Origin: Pseudomonas costantinii
GTDB taxonomy: Bacteria > Pseudomonadota > Gammaproteobacteria > Pseudomonadales > Pseudomonadaceae
NCBI RefSeq assembly: GCF_001870435.1
Contig: NZ_MDDR01000028.1
Span: 85,372-149,371 of the forward strand
Reading direction: 5' to 3'
DNA length: 64,000 nucleotides
Part shown: piece after piece, positions 1 through 9,203 of the stretch
How the letters are laid out: each line of letters opens with the position of its first letter
How positions within the stretch are numbered: position 1 is the stretch's first letter
Translations under genes and position numbers: made by a program
Notes under the pieces: generated by a model
The model's database searches: none
Seen by the model: the letters and a program-made list of their open reading frames with translations, nothing else
Told to the model about the DNA's origin: nothing

Positions 1-675
<675 letters not shown>

Positions 676-721
676 TTCACTGGAGAAACTCGGTCAGTGT
701 GGGAGGGGGTTCCCGTTGGTA

Positions 722-832
722 GATCGTTCCCACGCTCTGCGTGGGAACGCCCCAATGGGCGCTCCGCGTCCGCTTTTGAATGTGACGCAGAGCGTCACGG
801 GCTGCATTCCCACGCAGAGCGTGGGAACGATC
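722..832. repeat. REPIN-like pair of inverted palindromes
   Basis: Two arms in opposite orientation flank a short core. The left arm (722-751) contains GTTCCCACGC-TCT-GCGTGGGAAC. The right arm (803-832) contains the inverse, ending GTGGGAACGATC. A smaller hairpin, GTGACGCAGAGCGTCAC, lies between them at 782-798. Each arm can fold alone and the two arms can pair with each other. This is the organisation of Pseudomonas REP doublets. It lies between two co-directional oxidoreductase genes. Confidence 0.8.
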
Positions 833-845
833 AAGGAATCGACCC

Positions 846-1874
846 ATGCGAATCGGACTAGTCGGCTACGGCCACGGCGGCCGCTTTTTTCACGCACCGC
901 TGATAGCAACCCTGCCAGGCGCGACCTTTGTCGGCGTGGTGACCCGTTCCCCGGAGCGGCGCCAGCAACTGGCAACCGACCACCCAGGCCTCAAGGCCTT
1001 TGACTCCATTGGCCAGATTGTCGAGGCGGGGGTCGATGCGCTGGTAGTTTCCACCACCCTTAAAGGCCGCCCGGCGCTGGTGCTGGAAGCCATCGAACAT
1101 GGGGTGGCGGTAGTCAGCGACAAACCCTTTGCCGCCAACGCCGAACAGGCCCAGGCCTTGATCACCGCCGCCGAGCGCCAGGAGGTGCTGCTCAGTGTCT
1201 ACCAGAACCGACGCTGGGATTCGGATTACCTCACGTTGCGCAAACTGATCGATGCCGGGGCCCTGGGCGATATCACCCGTTTTGAATCCCGCGTCGAGCG
1301 CTACAACCCGCAAGCGGTGGGCAATGCCAGTGGTGGTGGCTGGCTGCGCGACCTCGGCAGCCATCTGGTGGATCAGGCACTGCAACTGTTCGGCCCGGTC
1401 GATCGGGTGTTTGCGCAATTACAGTTCAGCCCGGAACACCCAACGCTCGACCACAGCTTCTTCGTCTCGTTGACCCACGCCAACGGCGTGATTTCCCATT
1501 TGTGGGGCAGCGCGCTGCAAAACAGCCAGGCACCGCGTTTTCGGGTGAATGGCACCCTGGGTTGCTACACCGTCGAGGGTCTGGATGGTCAGGAAGAAGC
1601 GCTGATGGCCGGCAAGTCGCCAAAAACCGAAGGCGAGCACTGGGGCGCCGAAGAGCACCGCCGCTGGGGCTGGTTTGAACAAGGGGCGGAGCGTGAGCGG
1701 GTGCCGTCGGAGAAAGGCTGTTGGACGCAATTCTATCGCCAGCTGCAAAGTGCTGTGCAAGGGCAGGGACCGCTGCCGGTTGACGCCTATGAGGCGCTGG
1801 AAACCACCCGTATATTGGACGCCGCGCGCCTTAGCAGCGAGCGCCAGCAGGTGGTTTCAACAAAAATAGAATAA
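846..1874 (+). CDS. Gfo/Idh/MocA-family NAD(P)-dependent oxidoreductase
   Basis: 342 residues. It starts with a Rossmann dinucleotide-binding motif (GLVGYGHGG) at residues 4-12. The family's EKP motif appears as SDKPFA near residue 97, which supplies the catalytic lysine. The C-terminal domain holds the GGGWLRDLGSHLVDQALQLFG helix region, where the D-x3-H pair sits. An AAGGA ribosome-binding site lies 8 bases before the ATG. It follows iolG after a REPIN and precedes a sugar ABC transporter, so a role in inositol or another polyol pathway is likely. The exact substrate cannot be read from the sequence. Proteins of this type are annotated as scyllo-inositol dehydrogenase (IolW/YdgJ-like) or simply as oxidoreductases. 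Confidence 0.85.
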   Translation: MRIGLVGYGHGGRFFHAPLIATLPGATFVGVVTRSPERRQQLATDHPGLKAFDSIGQIVEAGVDALVVSTTLKGRPALVLEAIEHGVAVVSDKPFAANAEQAQALITAAERQEVLLSVYQNRRWDSDYLTLRKLIDAGALGDITRFESRVERYNPQAVGNASGGGWLRDLGSHLVDQALQLFGPVDRVFAQLQFSPEHPTLDHSFFVSLTHANGVISHLWGSALQNSQAPRFRVNGTLGCYTVEGLDGQEEALMAGKSPKTEGEHWGAEEHRRWGWFEQGAERERVPSEKGCWTQFYRQLQSAVQGQGPLPVDAYEALETTRILDAARLSSERQQVVSTKIE

Positions 1875-1909
1875 AATTCTAAAAGTTGTTGATATGGAAA
1901 TTATTTTCT
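1867..1909. promoter_or_regulatory. Candidate repressor operators (two palindromes)
   Basis: The perfect palindrome TAGAATAAAATTCTA at 1867-1881 overlaps the stop of the upstream gene. A second imperfect one, GGAAATTATTTTCT, lies at 1896-1909. The second has the GGAA-N6-TTCY layout that I recall for the RpiR-family inositol repressor IolR. It lies between the -35 and -10 boxes of the proposed promoter, where a bound repressor would block transcription. The regulator gene is not in the window. Confidence 0.5.
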
Positions 1910-1917
1910 AATAAAGT
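1889..1917 (+). promoter_or_regulatory. Sigma-70-type promoter for the sugar ABC transporter operon
   Basis: TTGATA (1889-1894) and TAAAGT (1912-1917) are separated by 17 bases, giving an expected start near 1924. The leader before the binding-protein start would be about 310 bases. An operator-like palindrome lies in the spacer. This is prediction from motifs only. Confidence 0.45.
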
Positions 1918-2001
1918 CTTTTCCAGGTTGCATAAAGTACGTTCGGACTCGATTCGGGCGACTCAACAAAAACAAGATCAAAAACAACCAGGTACCGTCA
2001 G

Positions 2002-2187
2002 ATGAAAATCTTCAACGCTGTACTGCGAGTTTTACGCCCAGCCCTTGCGCCACGTGGCCTGCCCCGCGCCCGGCCGTTTTACTTCTCCTTCCTTAATGTG
2101 CTGTGCGTCGAAAACAAAGGCGCGCTGGTCTGCTGCATTCCAGGCGCACCGGTTGTTCGACTGCCGTCCTCGCAAGCCCCGTTCTGA
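2002..2187 (+). CDS. Possible 61-residue leader ORF, doubtful
   Basis: A 61-codon frame starts with ATG, 9 bases after CAGG. Two AAnAAnAA motifs stand just upstream (1965-1972 and 1980-1987). The product is basic and proline-rich with a short hydrophobic centre (FYFSFLNVLCV) and resembles no family I know. It lies in the long leader of the transporter operon. It could be a translated leader peptide or a chance frame in G+C-rich DNA. I recognise no function. Confidence 0.25.
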   Translation: MKIFNAVLRVLRPALAPRGLPRARPFYFSFLNVLCVENKGALVCCIPGAPVVRLPSSQAPF

Positions 2188-2209
2188 TAAACGCAACGTC
2201 CAAAAAACC

Positions 2210-2224
2210 AACAAGAATTTGGAG
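2210..2224 (+). promoter_or_regulatory. Hfq/Crc catabolite-repression CA motif next to the ribosome-binding site
   Basis: AACAAGAA at 2210-2217 fits the AAnAAnAA site bound by Hfq with Crc in pseudomonads. It is three bases upstream of the GGAG ribosome-binding site (2221-2224) of the binding-protein gene, the usual position for translational catabolite repression. Two more AAnAAnAA motifs occur at 1965-1972 and 1980-1987. Confidence 0.6.
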
Positions 2225-2235
2225 ACAGACCGTTC

Positions 2236-3165
2236 ATGAAGACCCCGATCCGTTTTACCGCGTTGGCCTTGTCCATGATGTTGGCCAGCGGTTTCGCCTC
2301 TGCCGCCGATATCAAAGTGGGTGTGACCATGTCCGCCTTCGATGACACCTTTCTGACTTACCTGCGTGAAGACATGAACAAGCAAGCCAAGTCCTATCCC
2401 AAGGGCGACGGCGTACAGTTGCAGTTCGAAGACGCTCGCGCCGATGTGGTCAAGCAACTGAGCCAGGTTGAAAACTTCATCAGCCAGAAGGTTGACGCGA
2501 TTATCGTCAACCCGGTGGACACCGCCTCGACCAAGAACATCATCAGCGCGGCAACCAAAGCCGGTATCCCGCTGGTCTTCGTCAACCGTCGTCCCGATCA
2601 AAAAGATCTGCCCAAGGATGTAGTCGCCGTCACCTCCGATGACACTGAGGCCGGCCGCCTGCAAATGCAGTACATCGCCGACAAACTCGGCGGCAAGGGC
2701 AACATTGTGATTCTGCTCGGCGACTTGGCCAACAACTCCACCACCAACCGCACCAAGGGTGTGAAAGAAGTGCTGGCCAAGTACCCGGGCATCAAGATCG
2801 AACAGGAACAAACCGGCATTTGGTTGCGTGACAAGGGCATGACCTTGGTCAACGACTGGCTGACTCAAGGCCGCGATTTCAATGCGGTGCTCGCCAACAA
2901 CGATGAAATGGCGATTGGTGCATCGATGGCCCTGAAATCGGCAGGCAAGAAAGGCGTACTGATCGCGGGGGTTGATGGCACGCCGGACGGCTTGAACGCA
3001 ATCACCAAGGGCGACATGGCGGCATCGGCGTTCCAGGACGCCAATGGCCAGGCAGTCGGTTCGGTGGAAGCGGCGCGCAAGATGGCCAAGAAAGAGCCGG
3101 TGGAACAGAACCAGGTCATCCCGTTCCAGCTGATCACCCCGGACAACGTCGCCAAGTTCAAGTAG
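2236..3165 (+). CDS. Sugar/inositol ABC transporter periplasmic binding protein (RbsB-like)
   Basis: 309 residues with a clear signal peptide (basic start, hydrophobic core, cleavage after ASGFASA, about residue 23). The mature part is a type I periplasmic binding protein (Peripla_BP_4, ribose-binding-protein class). It shows the hallmark DAIIVNPVDT and IAGVDGTPDGL segments that line the sugar-binding cleft and hinge. GGAG precedes the ATG. It captures a sugar or polyol for the ATPase and permease encoded next. Its place behind iolG points to myo-inositol, but that is inference. A hairpin separates it from the ATPase gene, which fits higher expression of the binding protein. Confidence 0.88.
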   Translation: MKTPIRFTALALSMMLASGFASAADIKVGVTMSAFDDTFLTYLREDMNKQAKSYPKGDGVQLQFEDARADVVKQLSQVENFISQKVDAIIVNPVDTASTKNIISAATKAGIPLVFVNRRPDQKDLPKDVVAVTSDDTEAGRLQMQYIADKLGGKGNIVILLGDLANNSTTNRTKGVKEVLAKYPGIKIEQEQTGIWLRDKGMTLVNDWLTQGRDFNAVLANNDEMAIGASMALKSAGKKGVLIAGVDGTPDGLNAITKGDMAASAFQDANGQAVGSVEAARKMAKKEPVEQNQVIPFQLITPDNVAKFK

Positions 3166-3189
3166 CCCTGACATAACAACAATAAGCCG

Positions 3190-3213
3190 GCAGGGCGGTC
3201 ACGGCCGCCCTGC
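3190..3213 (+). other. Intercistronic stem-loop between binding-protein and ATPase genes
   Basis: GCAGGGCGG (3190-3198) and CCGCCCTGC (3205-3213) pair perfectly around a 6-base loop. There is no T run, so it is more likely an mRNA-stabilising or attenuating hairpin than a terminator. Confidence 0.6.
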
Positions 3214-3230
3214 AGATGGAGTACCTCTCT

Positions 3231-4784
3231 ATGCTCGCTCAAGCGACTGTCTCGCAGCCTCCCGGTATCCAGGCCCCGCTGCTGGAAGAACCCTACCTGC
3301 TGGAAATCGTCAACATCAGCAAAGGCTTTCCCGGCGTCGTGGCCCTGGCCGATGTGCAACTGCGGGTGCGCCCGGGCTCGGTGTTGGCGCTGATGGGCGA
3401 GAACGGTGCGGGCAAGTCGACCTTGATGAAAATCATCGCCGGCATCTACCAGCCCGACGCCGGCGAAATTCGCCTGCGCGGCAAGCCGATCGTATTTGAA
3501 ACACCGCTGGCGGCACAAAAGGCGGGGATCGCGATGATCCACCAGGAGCTCAACCTGATGCCGCACATGAGCATCGCCGAGAACATCTGGATCGGCCGCG
3601 AGCAGCTCAACAGCCTGCACATGGTCAACCACCGCGAAATGCACCGCTGCACCGCAGAGTTACTGGCGCGCCTGCGCATCAACCTCGACCCTGAGGAGCA
3701 CGTGGGTAACCTGAGCATCGCCGAGCGGCAGATGGTCGAGATTGCCAAGGCCGTGTCTTACGACTCCGACATCCTGATCATGGATGAACCGACTTCGGCC
3801 ATTACCGACAAGGAAGTGGCCCACCTGTTTTCGATCATTGCCGACCTCAAGTCCCAAGGCAAAGGCATCGTCTACATCACCCACAAAATGAACGAAGTGT
3901 TTGCCATCGCCGACGAAGTGGCGGTGTTTCGTGACGGCCACTATATCGGCCTGCAACGCGCCGACAGCATGAACAGCGACAGCCTGATCTCGATGATGGT
4001 CGGCCGCGAACTCAGCCAGTTGTTCCCGGTACGCGAGACGCCCATCGGCGAGCTGCTGCTGTCGGTACGCGACTTGCGCCTGGACGGTGTGTTCAAGGAC
4101 GTGTCGTTCGACCTGCACGCCGGTGAAATCCTCGGCATCGCCGGGTTGATGGGCTCGGGCCGCACTAACGTGGCGGAAACCATTTTCGGCATCACCCCAA
4201 GCAGCGGTGGGCAGATCACCCTCGACGGCAAGCCGGTGCGTATCACCGACCCGCACATGGCCATCGAGAAAGGCTTCGCGCTGTTGACCGAGGATCGCAA
4301 GCTCAGTGGCCTGTTCCCGTGCCTGTCGGTGCTGGAAAACATGGAAATGGCCGTGTTGCCGCACTACTCGGGTAAAGGTTTTATCCAGCAGAAAGCCCTG
4401 CGCGCCCTGTGCGAAGACATGTGCAAGAAACTGCGGGTGAAAACCCCATCCCTTGAGCAATGCATCGACACCTTGTCCGGTGGCAACCAACAGAAGGCGT
4501 TGCTGGCCCGTTGGCTGATGACCAACCCACGCTTGCTGATTCTTGATGAGCCCACGCGCGGCATCGACGTCGGCGCCAAGGCTGAGATTTATCGTCTGAT
4601 TTCTTTCCTCGCCAGCGAAGGCATGGCGGTGATCATGATTTCCTCCGAGCTGCCCGAAGTGCTGGGCATGAGCGACCGGGTGATGGTGATGCACGAGGGC
4701 GACCTGATGGGCACCCTGGACCGCGCTGACGCGACCCAGGAAAAAGTCATGCAGTTGGCTTCCGGTATGACCGCAGTCCACTGA
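3231..4784 (+). CDS. Sugar ABC transporter ATP-binding protein with tandem ATPase domains (RbsA/MglA-like)
   Basis: 517 residues from the ATG at 3231, which follows a TGGAG site by 8 bases; a start at 3216 would add five residues but has a poor site. Two ABC domains are fused. The first has Walker [10 protein letters not shown] (about residues 56-64), signature [14 protein letters not shown] and Walker B ILIMDEPT. The second has the degenerate Walker [10 protein letters not shown] usual in this family, signature [14 protein letters not shown] and Walker [15 protein letters not shown]. It hydrolyses ATP at the inner membrane to drive import through the permease encoded next. Confidence 0.92.
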   Translation: MLAQATVSQPPGIQAPLLEEPYLLEIVNISKGFPGVVALADVQLRVRPGSVLALMGENGAGKSTLMKIIAGIYQPDAGEIRLRGKPIVFETPLAAQKAGIAMIHQELNLMPHMSIAENIWIGREQLNSLHMVNHREMHRCTAELLARLRINLDPEEHVGNLSIAERQMVEIAKAVSYDSDILIMDEPTSAITDKEVAHLFSIIADLKSQGKGIVYITHKMNEVFAIADEVAVFRDGHYIGLQRADSMNSDSLISMMVGRELSQLFPVRETPIGELLLSVRDLRLDGVFKDVSFDLHAGEILGIAGLMGSGRTNVAETIFGITPSSGGQITLDGKPVRITDPHMAIEKGFALLTEDRKLSGLFPCLSVLENMEMAVLPHYSGKGFIQQKALRALCEDMCKKLRVKTPSLEQCIDTLSGGNQQKALLARWLMTNPRLLILDEPTRGIDVGAKAEIYRLISFLASEGMAVIMISSELPEVLGMSDRVMVMHEGDLMGTLDRADATQEKVMQLASGMTAVH

Positions 4785-4796
4785 CGAACAGCAGCG

Positions 4797-4815
4797 CGGG
4801 CCTGCGGTTGGCCCG
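4797..4815 (+). other. Intercistronic hairpin before the permease gene
   Basis: CGGGCC (4797-4802) pairs with GGCCCG (4810-4815) over a 7-base loop. There is no T run. It probably affects transcript stability. Confidence 0.4.
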
Positions 4816-4842
4816 TGTCACAGAATAAGAAGGTGATTGGCT

Positions 4843-5865
4843 ATGAACGCAATAACAGACAACAAGCCTGCCACGGCACCGGTCAAAAGCCGCAGACGCT
4901 TGCCCACCGAACTGAGCATCTTCCTGGTGCTGATCGGCATCGGCCTGGTGTTTGAAGTGTTTGGCTGGATCGTACGTGACCAGAGCTTCCTGATGAACTC
5001 CCAGCGCTTGGTGCTGATGATTCTGCAGGTGTCGATCATCGGCCTGCTGGCGATCGGCGTGACCCAGGTCATCATCACCACCGGTATCGACTTGTCGTCC
5101 GGCTCGGTGCTGGCGCTGTCGGCGATGATCGCCGCCAGTTTGGCGCAGACCTCGGACTTTTCCCGGGCGGTGTTTCCCAGCCTGACTGACCTGCCGGTAT
5201 GGATTCCGGTGGCGATGGGGCTTGGCGTGGGGCTGCTGGCAGGGGCGATCAACGGCAGTATCATTGCCGTTACCGGTATCCCGCCGTTTATCGCAACCCT
5301 GGGCATGATGGTGTCGGCCCGTGGCCTGGCGCGTTACTACACCGAAGGCCAGCCGGTGAGCATGCTCTCGGATTCCTACACCGCCATCGGCCACGGCGCG
5401 ATGCCGGTGATTATCTTCCTGGTGGTCGCGGTGATCTTTCATATCGCACTGCGTTACACCAAGTACGGCAAGTACACCTACGCCATCGGCGGCAACATGC
5501 AGGCGGCGCGGACTTCGGGGATCAACGTCAAGCGTCATTTGATCATCGTCTACAGCATCGCCGGTTTGCTTGCAGGCTTGGCCGGTGTGGTGGCTTCGGC
5601 ACGTGCCGCCACCGGGCAGGCGGGCATGGGCATGTCCTATGAACTGGATGCGATTGCCGCCGCAGTGATTGGCGGCACCAGCCTGGCAGGCGGCGTAGGG
5701 CGCATCACCGGTACCGTGATCGGCGCGCTGATCCTCGGGGTGATGGCCAGCGGGTTTACCTTTGTCGGGGTGGACGCGTATATCCAGGACATCATCAAGG
5801 GCTTGATCATCGTGGTGGCGGTGGTGATCGACCAGTACCGTAACAAGCGCAAACTCAAACGCTGA
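4843..5865 (+). CDS. Sugar ABC transporter permease (RbsC-like)
   Basis: 340 residues from the ATG at 4843, which follows AGAAGG by 9 bases. It is strongly hydrophobic with about eight to ten membrane segments. The segments GVTQVIITTGIDLSSGSVLAL and AIAAAVIGGTSLAGGVGRITGT are the signature blocks of BPD_transp_2 sugar permeases. It forms the inner-membrane channel for the binding protein and ATPase encoded upstream. The basic C-terminus (RNKRKLKR) faces the cytoplasm. It is the last gene of the operon; a REP palindrome follows. Confidence 0.92.
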   Translation: MNAITDNKPATAPVKSRRRLPTELSIFLVLIGIGLVFEVFGWIVRDQSFLMNSQRLVLMILQVSIIGLLAIGVTQVIITTGIDLSSGSVLALSAMIAASLAQTSDFSRAVFPSLTDLPVWIPVAMGLGVGLLAGAINGSIIAVTGIPPFIATLGMMVSARGLARYYTEGQPVSMLSDSYTAIGHGAMPVIIFLVVAVIFHIALRYTKYGKYTYAIGGNMQAARTSGINVKRHLIIVYSIAGLLAGLAGVVASARAATGQAGMGMSYELDAIAAAVIGGTSLAGGVGRITGTVIGALILGVMASGFTFVGVDAYIQDIIKGLIIVVAVVIDQYRNKRKLKR

Positions 5866-5891
5866 GACCAACTCACGGCCAACACAAGTCG

Positions 5892-5960
5892 AATGTGGGA
5901 GCTGGTTTGCCTGCGATTGCCCCAACTCGGTAACCGCGGGCAAGCCCGACTCCCACATTT
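5892..5960. repeat. REP-type inverted repeat
   Basis: AATGTGGGAGCTGGTTTGCC and its approximate inverse GGGCAAGCCCGACTCCCACATT flank a short core. This is the common Pseudomonas GTGGGAGC REP doublet. It sits just after the permease stop and may stabilise or end the transcript. Confidence 0.8.
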
Positions 5961-6261
5961 GATGTTTATCAGGCAGTTCTAACCGTTTGTCTTCTATATA
6001 GCTCCACAACACTGAATTTCTTGCTATAAACGCACTCCGATGACCATTCGCCGAGCCCGTCCTGGTGCTTTTGGGGGTTATCTCGGAAAAATTGCCTGTC
6101 TTTTCAGTTGCTGCGCCCTCAAGTCGGCCTTAGACTGCCGCCCCTCGTAAATTGAGTGCCGGGTGGCGCTTGGAATGGATGGCGCCTTTCCGAGACCTGC
6201 AGAGGTCGGCCGGAACGCTCCCTTATTCGCCTTAATGCACGTATTTTTTATAGAGAAATCA
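5961..6261. other. Gene-free stretch upstream of the DksA-like gene
   Basis: About 300 bases with no convincing gene. Small inverted repeats occur near the end (for example GACCTGCAGAGGTC around 6198), so a structured leader is possible. I could not identify a promoter or a Zur-type operator with confidence. Confidence 0.4.
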
Positions 6262-6666
6262 ATGACAAAGGAAAAGTTGCTGGCCATGCCGGCGGATGAC
6301 TACATGAATGCCGAACAGCACGCTTTTTTCGAGCAGTTGCTGCAAGACATGAAAGTGGAACACCACGAGCGCATTGAGCAGAACCGCATCGCCATTGAAA
6401 GCCTGGACACCCCGGCCGACCCGGCCGACGCTGCTTCTGTCGAAGAAGAGCGTACCTGGCTGGTGAATGCCATCGACCGCGACCAGCGCATGCTGCCGCA
6501 ACTTGAGCGTGCTCTGGAACGCATCAAGGAAGATTCCTTTGGCTGGTGTGATGACAGCGGCGAGCCTATTGGCCTCAAGCGCCTGCTGATCAGCCCGACC
6601 ACCAAGTACTGCATCGAAGCGCAAGAGCGCCACGAGCAGATCGACAAGCACCAGCGTCAAGCTTGA
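6262..6666 (+). CDS. TraR/DksA-family RNA polymerase regulator with degenerate zinc finger
   Basis: 134 residues from the ATG at 6262; the upstream in-frame extension lacks family similarity. The coiled-coil tip carries the DxxDxA motif of DksA (DPADAA, residues 53-58), the part that enters the RNA polymerase secondary channel. The C-terminal finger keeps only one cysteine of each pair: C96-x2-S99 and C117-x2-A120, instead of C-x2-C twice. This matches the zinc-independent DksA2 type of Pseudomonas, which takes over stringent control when zinc is scarce. No Zur box is obvious upstream. A diverged DksA-like protein with another role is the alternative. Confidence 0.8.
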   Translation: MTKEKLLAMPADDYMNAEQHAFFEQLLQDMKVEHHERIEQNRIAIESLDTPADPADAASVEEERTWLVNAIDRDQRMLPQLERALERIKEDSFGWCDDSGEPIGLKRLLISPTTKYCIEAQERHEQIDKHQRQA

Positions 6667-6762
6667 TGCGGTGAAGCTGGGGCCCGCACAGTCGGTGCCC
6701 CAGAGAAATACCGGTTACACCCCTGTCTATTGATCTACTGCAAGCTACTCCACTAAAGGCCC

Positions 6763-8445
6763 ATGGATAATGGCCAAATAGTGGCGTCTAATGCAGAAAC
6801 AATAACGACAAGCAGTGGGGTAACGACGATGGCTGGAGACGGATCTCTGATGGGCGCAGCAGTGCCACCGCACACGGTGGTGCGCGTGTTACCCGGCTGG
6901 CTGACGCCGCTCTTGCAGAGTACCGCCCTGGTGCTGGTACTGCTGGGCCTGGTGTTCGCCGGCTTGCCGATCTACGTCTGCCTGCCACTGGCTTTGCTGG
7001 TGATCTGGCTGCCCTCCCTGAAAGCCCGAACGTCGCGTGTGGTGCCTTCCCCGGCCGCCGATACGATTGGCGAGCTGACTCGCGATCTTTCCTATACCAC
7101 CAGTCATAACGCGCTTTCCGCTGCCGGCGTGGCCTATTCGGTCAAACAACTGGCGGCACGGTTGCAGTCGCAGTTGAGCGCGGCCAAGCAAATTGTCAGC
7201 AGTGCCGAAGTGATGATCGGCACCGAGCAGGTCACTTCGCAGCTCAGCCGACAAGCCTTGGGTGCGGCCAGCCAGGCCCATCAACGCAGCACCGAAGGGC
7301 GCGAGGTACTGGCCCAATCGATCACCCGCATGCGCCAGCTCAGCCAGCGCGCCAACGCCAGCCGCGAGCTGATCGAAGCGTTGAGCCAGCGCAGCGAAGA
7401 GATCCAGCGTGTGACGCTGGTGATCCAATCCATTGCCAGCCAGACCAACCTGTTGGCATTGAATGCGGCCATTGAAGCGGCACGCGCCGGTGAGCACGGG
7501 CGCGGGTTCGCCGTAGTCGCCGACGAAGTGCGTGGCCTGGCAGGACGCACAGCCACGGCCACTGATGAAGTCGGGGTGATGGTCGCCGATATCCAGCAGC
7601 GCACCGCGCAGGTCGTGGAGCAGATTCGCCAGCTGTCGACGGACCTGCACGTCGGCGTCGAGCAGGTTGAGCACGCTGGTGAACAGTTGGAGAGCATCGC
7701 CAGCCTGGCCGCGGATGTGGAAGGGCAAGTCAATGAGATCGCCCAAGGCACCGATACCAACCGTATGCAACTCGACAGTTTGTTCCATGCCGTGGAGCAG
7801 ATGCGCAGCGATTTGTCGGTGAGCGACCAGCAGACCCGCCAACTGGCCGACGTCGCCGTGCAAATGGAAGGGCAGGCTGAAACCATCAGTGAGCGCCTGG
7901 CGGAAGTCGGGCTGGATGACTATCACCAGCGCATCTATGACCTTGCCCGGGAAGGCGCAAGCCGCATTGGCGAGCAGTTCGAGACCGATGTACTGCAAAA
8001 CCGTATCAGCCTGGATGACTTGTTTGACCGTAGCTACACGCCAATCCCGAATACCAGCCCGAGCAAATATCACACGCGTTTTGATCGCTACACCGACCAG
8101 GTATTGCCGGCGATCCAAGAGGCGCTGCTGCCGCACCATGAAGGGCTGGTGTTTGCGATTGCCTGCACACCTCAAGGCTATGTGCCGACGCACAACAAGG
8201 CGTTCTCTCACGCTCTCACCGGGGATGCCCAAGTCGATGCGGTGCAGAACCGTACCAAGCGCAAGTTTGAAGACCGCACCGGCATTCGTTGCGGCAGCCA
8301 TCAACAAGCGGTGCTGTTGCAAACCTATACCCGCGATACCGGTGAGTTGATGCACGATTTGTCGGTACCGATCATGGTCAAGGGCCGGCATTGGGGCGGC
8401 TTGCGTTTGGGCTATAAACCGGAAGAGGCGAAGGCCGCGCGCTAG
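6763..8445 (+). CDS. Methyl-accepting chemotaxis protein
   Basis: 560 residues if it starts at 6763; an in-frame ATG at 6829 has a better site (GTGGGG). Two close hydrophobic segments lie near residues 45-90 with almost no periplasmic loop. The signalling tip is intact ([37 protein letters not shown], about residues 224-260). After it comes a further 170-residue C-terminal domain ending in [15 protein letters not shown]. The ligand domain therefore seems to lie in the cytoplasm at the C-terminal end rather than in the periplasm. It should signal through CheA/CheW in response to an internal cue. The ligand is unknown. Confidence 0.85.
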   Translation: MDNGQIVASNAETITTSSGVTTMAGDGSLMGAAVPPHTVVRVLPGWLTPLLQSTALVLVLLGLVFAGLPIYVCLPLALLVIWLPSLKARTSRVVPSPAADTIGELTRDLSYTTSHNALSAAGVAYSVKQLAARLQSQLSAAKQIVSSAEVMIGTEQVTSQLSRQALGAASQAHQRSTEGREVLAQSITRMRQLSQRANASRELIEALSQRSEEIQRVTLVIQSIASQTNLLALNAAIEAARAGEHGRGFAVVADEVRGLAGRTATATDEVGVMVADIQQRTAQVVEQIRQLSTDLHVGVEQVEHAGEQLESIASLAADVEGQVNEIAQGTDTNRMQLDSLFHAVEQMRSDLSVSDQQTRQLADVAVQMEGQAETISERLAEVGLDDYHQRIYDLAREGASRIGEQFETDVLQNRISLDDLFDRSYTPIPNTSPSKYHTRFDRYTDQVLPAIQEALLPHHEGLVFAIACTPQGYVPTHNKAFSHALTGDAQVDAVQNRTKRKFEDRTGIRCGSHQQAVLLQTYTRDTGELMHDLSVPIMVKGRHWGGLRLGYKPEEAKAAR

Positions 8446-8560
8446 GGATTGTTGCTGTTTATGCAAAGGAGCTATTCCGGGGATAGCTTTTTCCTACTGG
8501 CAGAAAGCCGTAGCATGGCAAATATTGTTAGCCAGCTAACTAATGCTGCGGAGAAGCCCC

Positions 8561-8764
8561 ATGCAAAACAAGGTCGATGTCGCCGTAATGATCGGCAGTG
8601 GCGTACCCGAAACCCTGCGTGCGCTGGGTCAGAAAGCCTGCTGGGTAGTGTTGCTCAATGGTGAACAACGCGGCACGGCATTTTCCAGCCGTGATGAAGC
8701 AGAGGAGTGCAGGGCGGCCTGGCAAGCGCTGATGTGTCTGGAGCAGTCAGACTGCCTGCATTGA
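8561..8764 (+). CDS. Small conserved hypothetical protein
   Basis: 67 residues. The ATG at 8561 follows GGAGAAG by about 6 bases. The sequence (KVDVAVMIGSGVP start, ACWVVLLNGEQRGTAFSSRDEAEECRAAW centre) is soluble, mildly acidic and ends in a cysteine/histidine tail. I know no function. The good ribosome-binding site and balanced composition support a real gene. Confidence 0.6.
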   Translation: MQNKVDVAVMIGSGVPETLRALGQKACWVVLLNGEQRGTAFSSRDEAEECRAAWQALMCLEQSDCLH

Positions 8765-8862
8765 TGAGTGCGTCGATTGGCTCGAGTGTCGAGTCCAGGT
8801 CCAGTTGTTCAAATAGGCTTTCGAGAGTGGGGATTGGCGTGCGGCAGCGTTCTGCCCAATTG

Positions 8863-9093
8863 TCAGGAATTGAGTGCACCTGAATCCACGGCGGTTTTCA
8901 GGGCCTTGGCGGCATCCTTTGCAGCGATTGCAGCGGCGTCGACAGTTTTGAACCAACGATCTTTTTCTACCTGGTGGGTTGTGACCGTGGTCAGTGGTGG
9001 TTTGGCCCGCATGATGATGACCGCTTGGAACTCACCGTCTACTTCCCTGGCATCGCCATGGATGAAAAATTCGCCAATATCAAATTCCGTCAC
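8863..9093 (-). CDS. Small hypothetical protein
   Basis: 76 residues read from a GTG at 9093-9091, preceded by GGAAGG with a 6-base gap, which decides this start over the longer frame. The N-terminus (TEFDIGEFFIHGDAREVDGEFQAVIIMRAK) looks like a small beta sheet. The C-terminus is a helix with Ala/Lys repeats (AAAIAAKDAAKALKTAV). It is soluble and of unknown function. It lies beside another small minus-strand gene with its own site. Confidence 0.6.
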   Translation of the reverse strand: MTEFDIGEFFIHGDAREVDGEFQAVIIMRAKPPLTTVTTHQVEKDRWFKTVDAAAIAAKDAAKALKTAVDSGALNS

Positions 9094-9203
9094 GTATAGC
9101 CTTCCCTTCAAGGTAACTGCACTGATGAAACCTGACCCGCAAGGGGCAAACTTCAATGGACGGGCCAGTATGGCAGTTGTTGAGGGACGACGGCGTAGTA
9201 AAG

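Noticed and set aside
2032..3174. 380-codon minus-strand frame opposite the sugar-binding protein
   Set aside because: It mirrors codon-biased DNA of the + strand gene; the product is His/Gly/Val-rich with no family features and no ribosome-binding site.
4747..6012. 421-codon minus-strand frame opposite the permease
   Set aside because: The translation is dominated by His, Gln and Asp, typical of an antisense shadow of a membrane-protein gene.
6889..8466. 525-codon minus-strand frame opposite the chemoreceptor
   Set aside because: Antisense shadow of a well-supported MCP gene; no recognisable domain.
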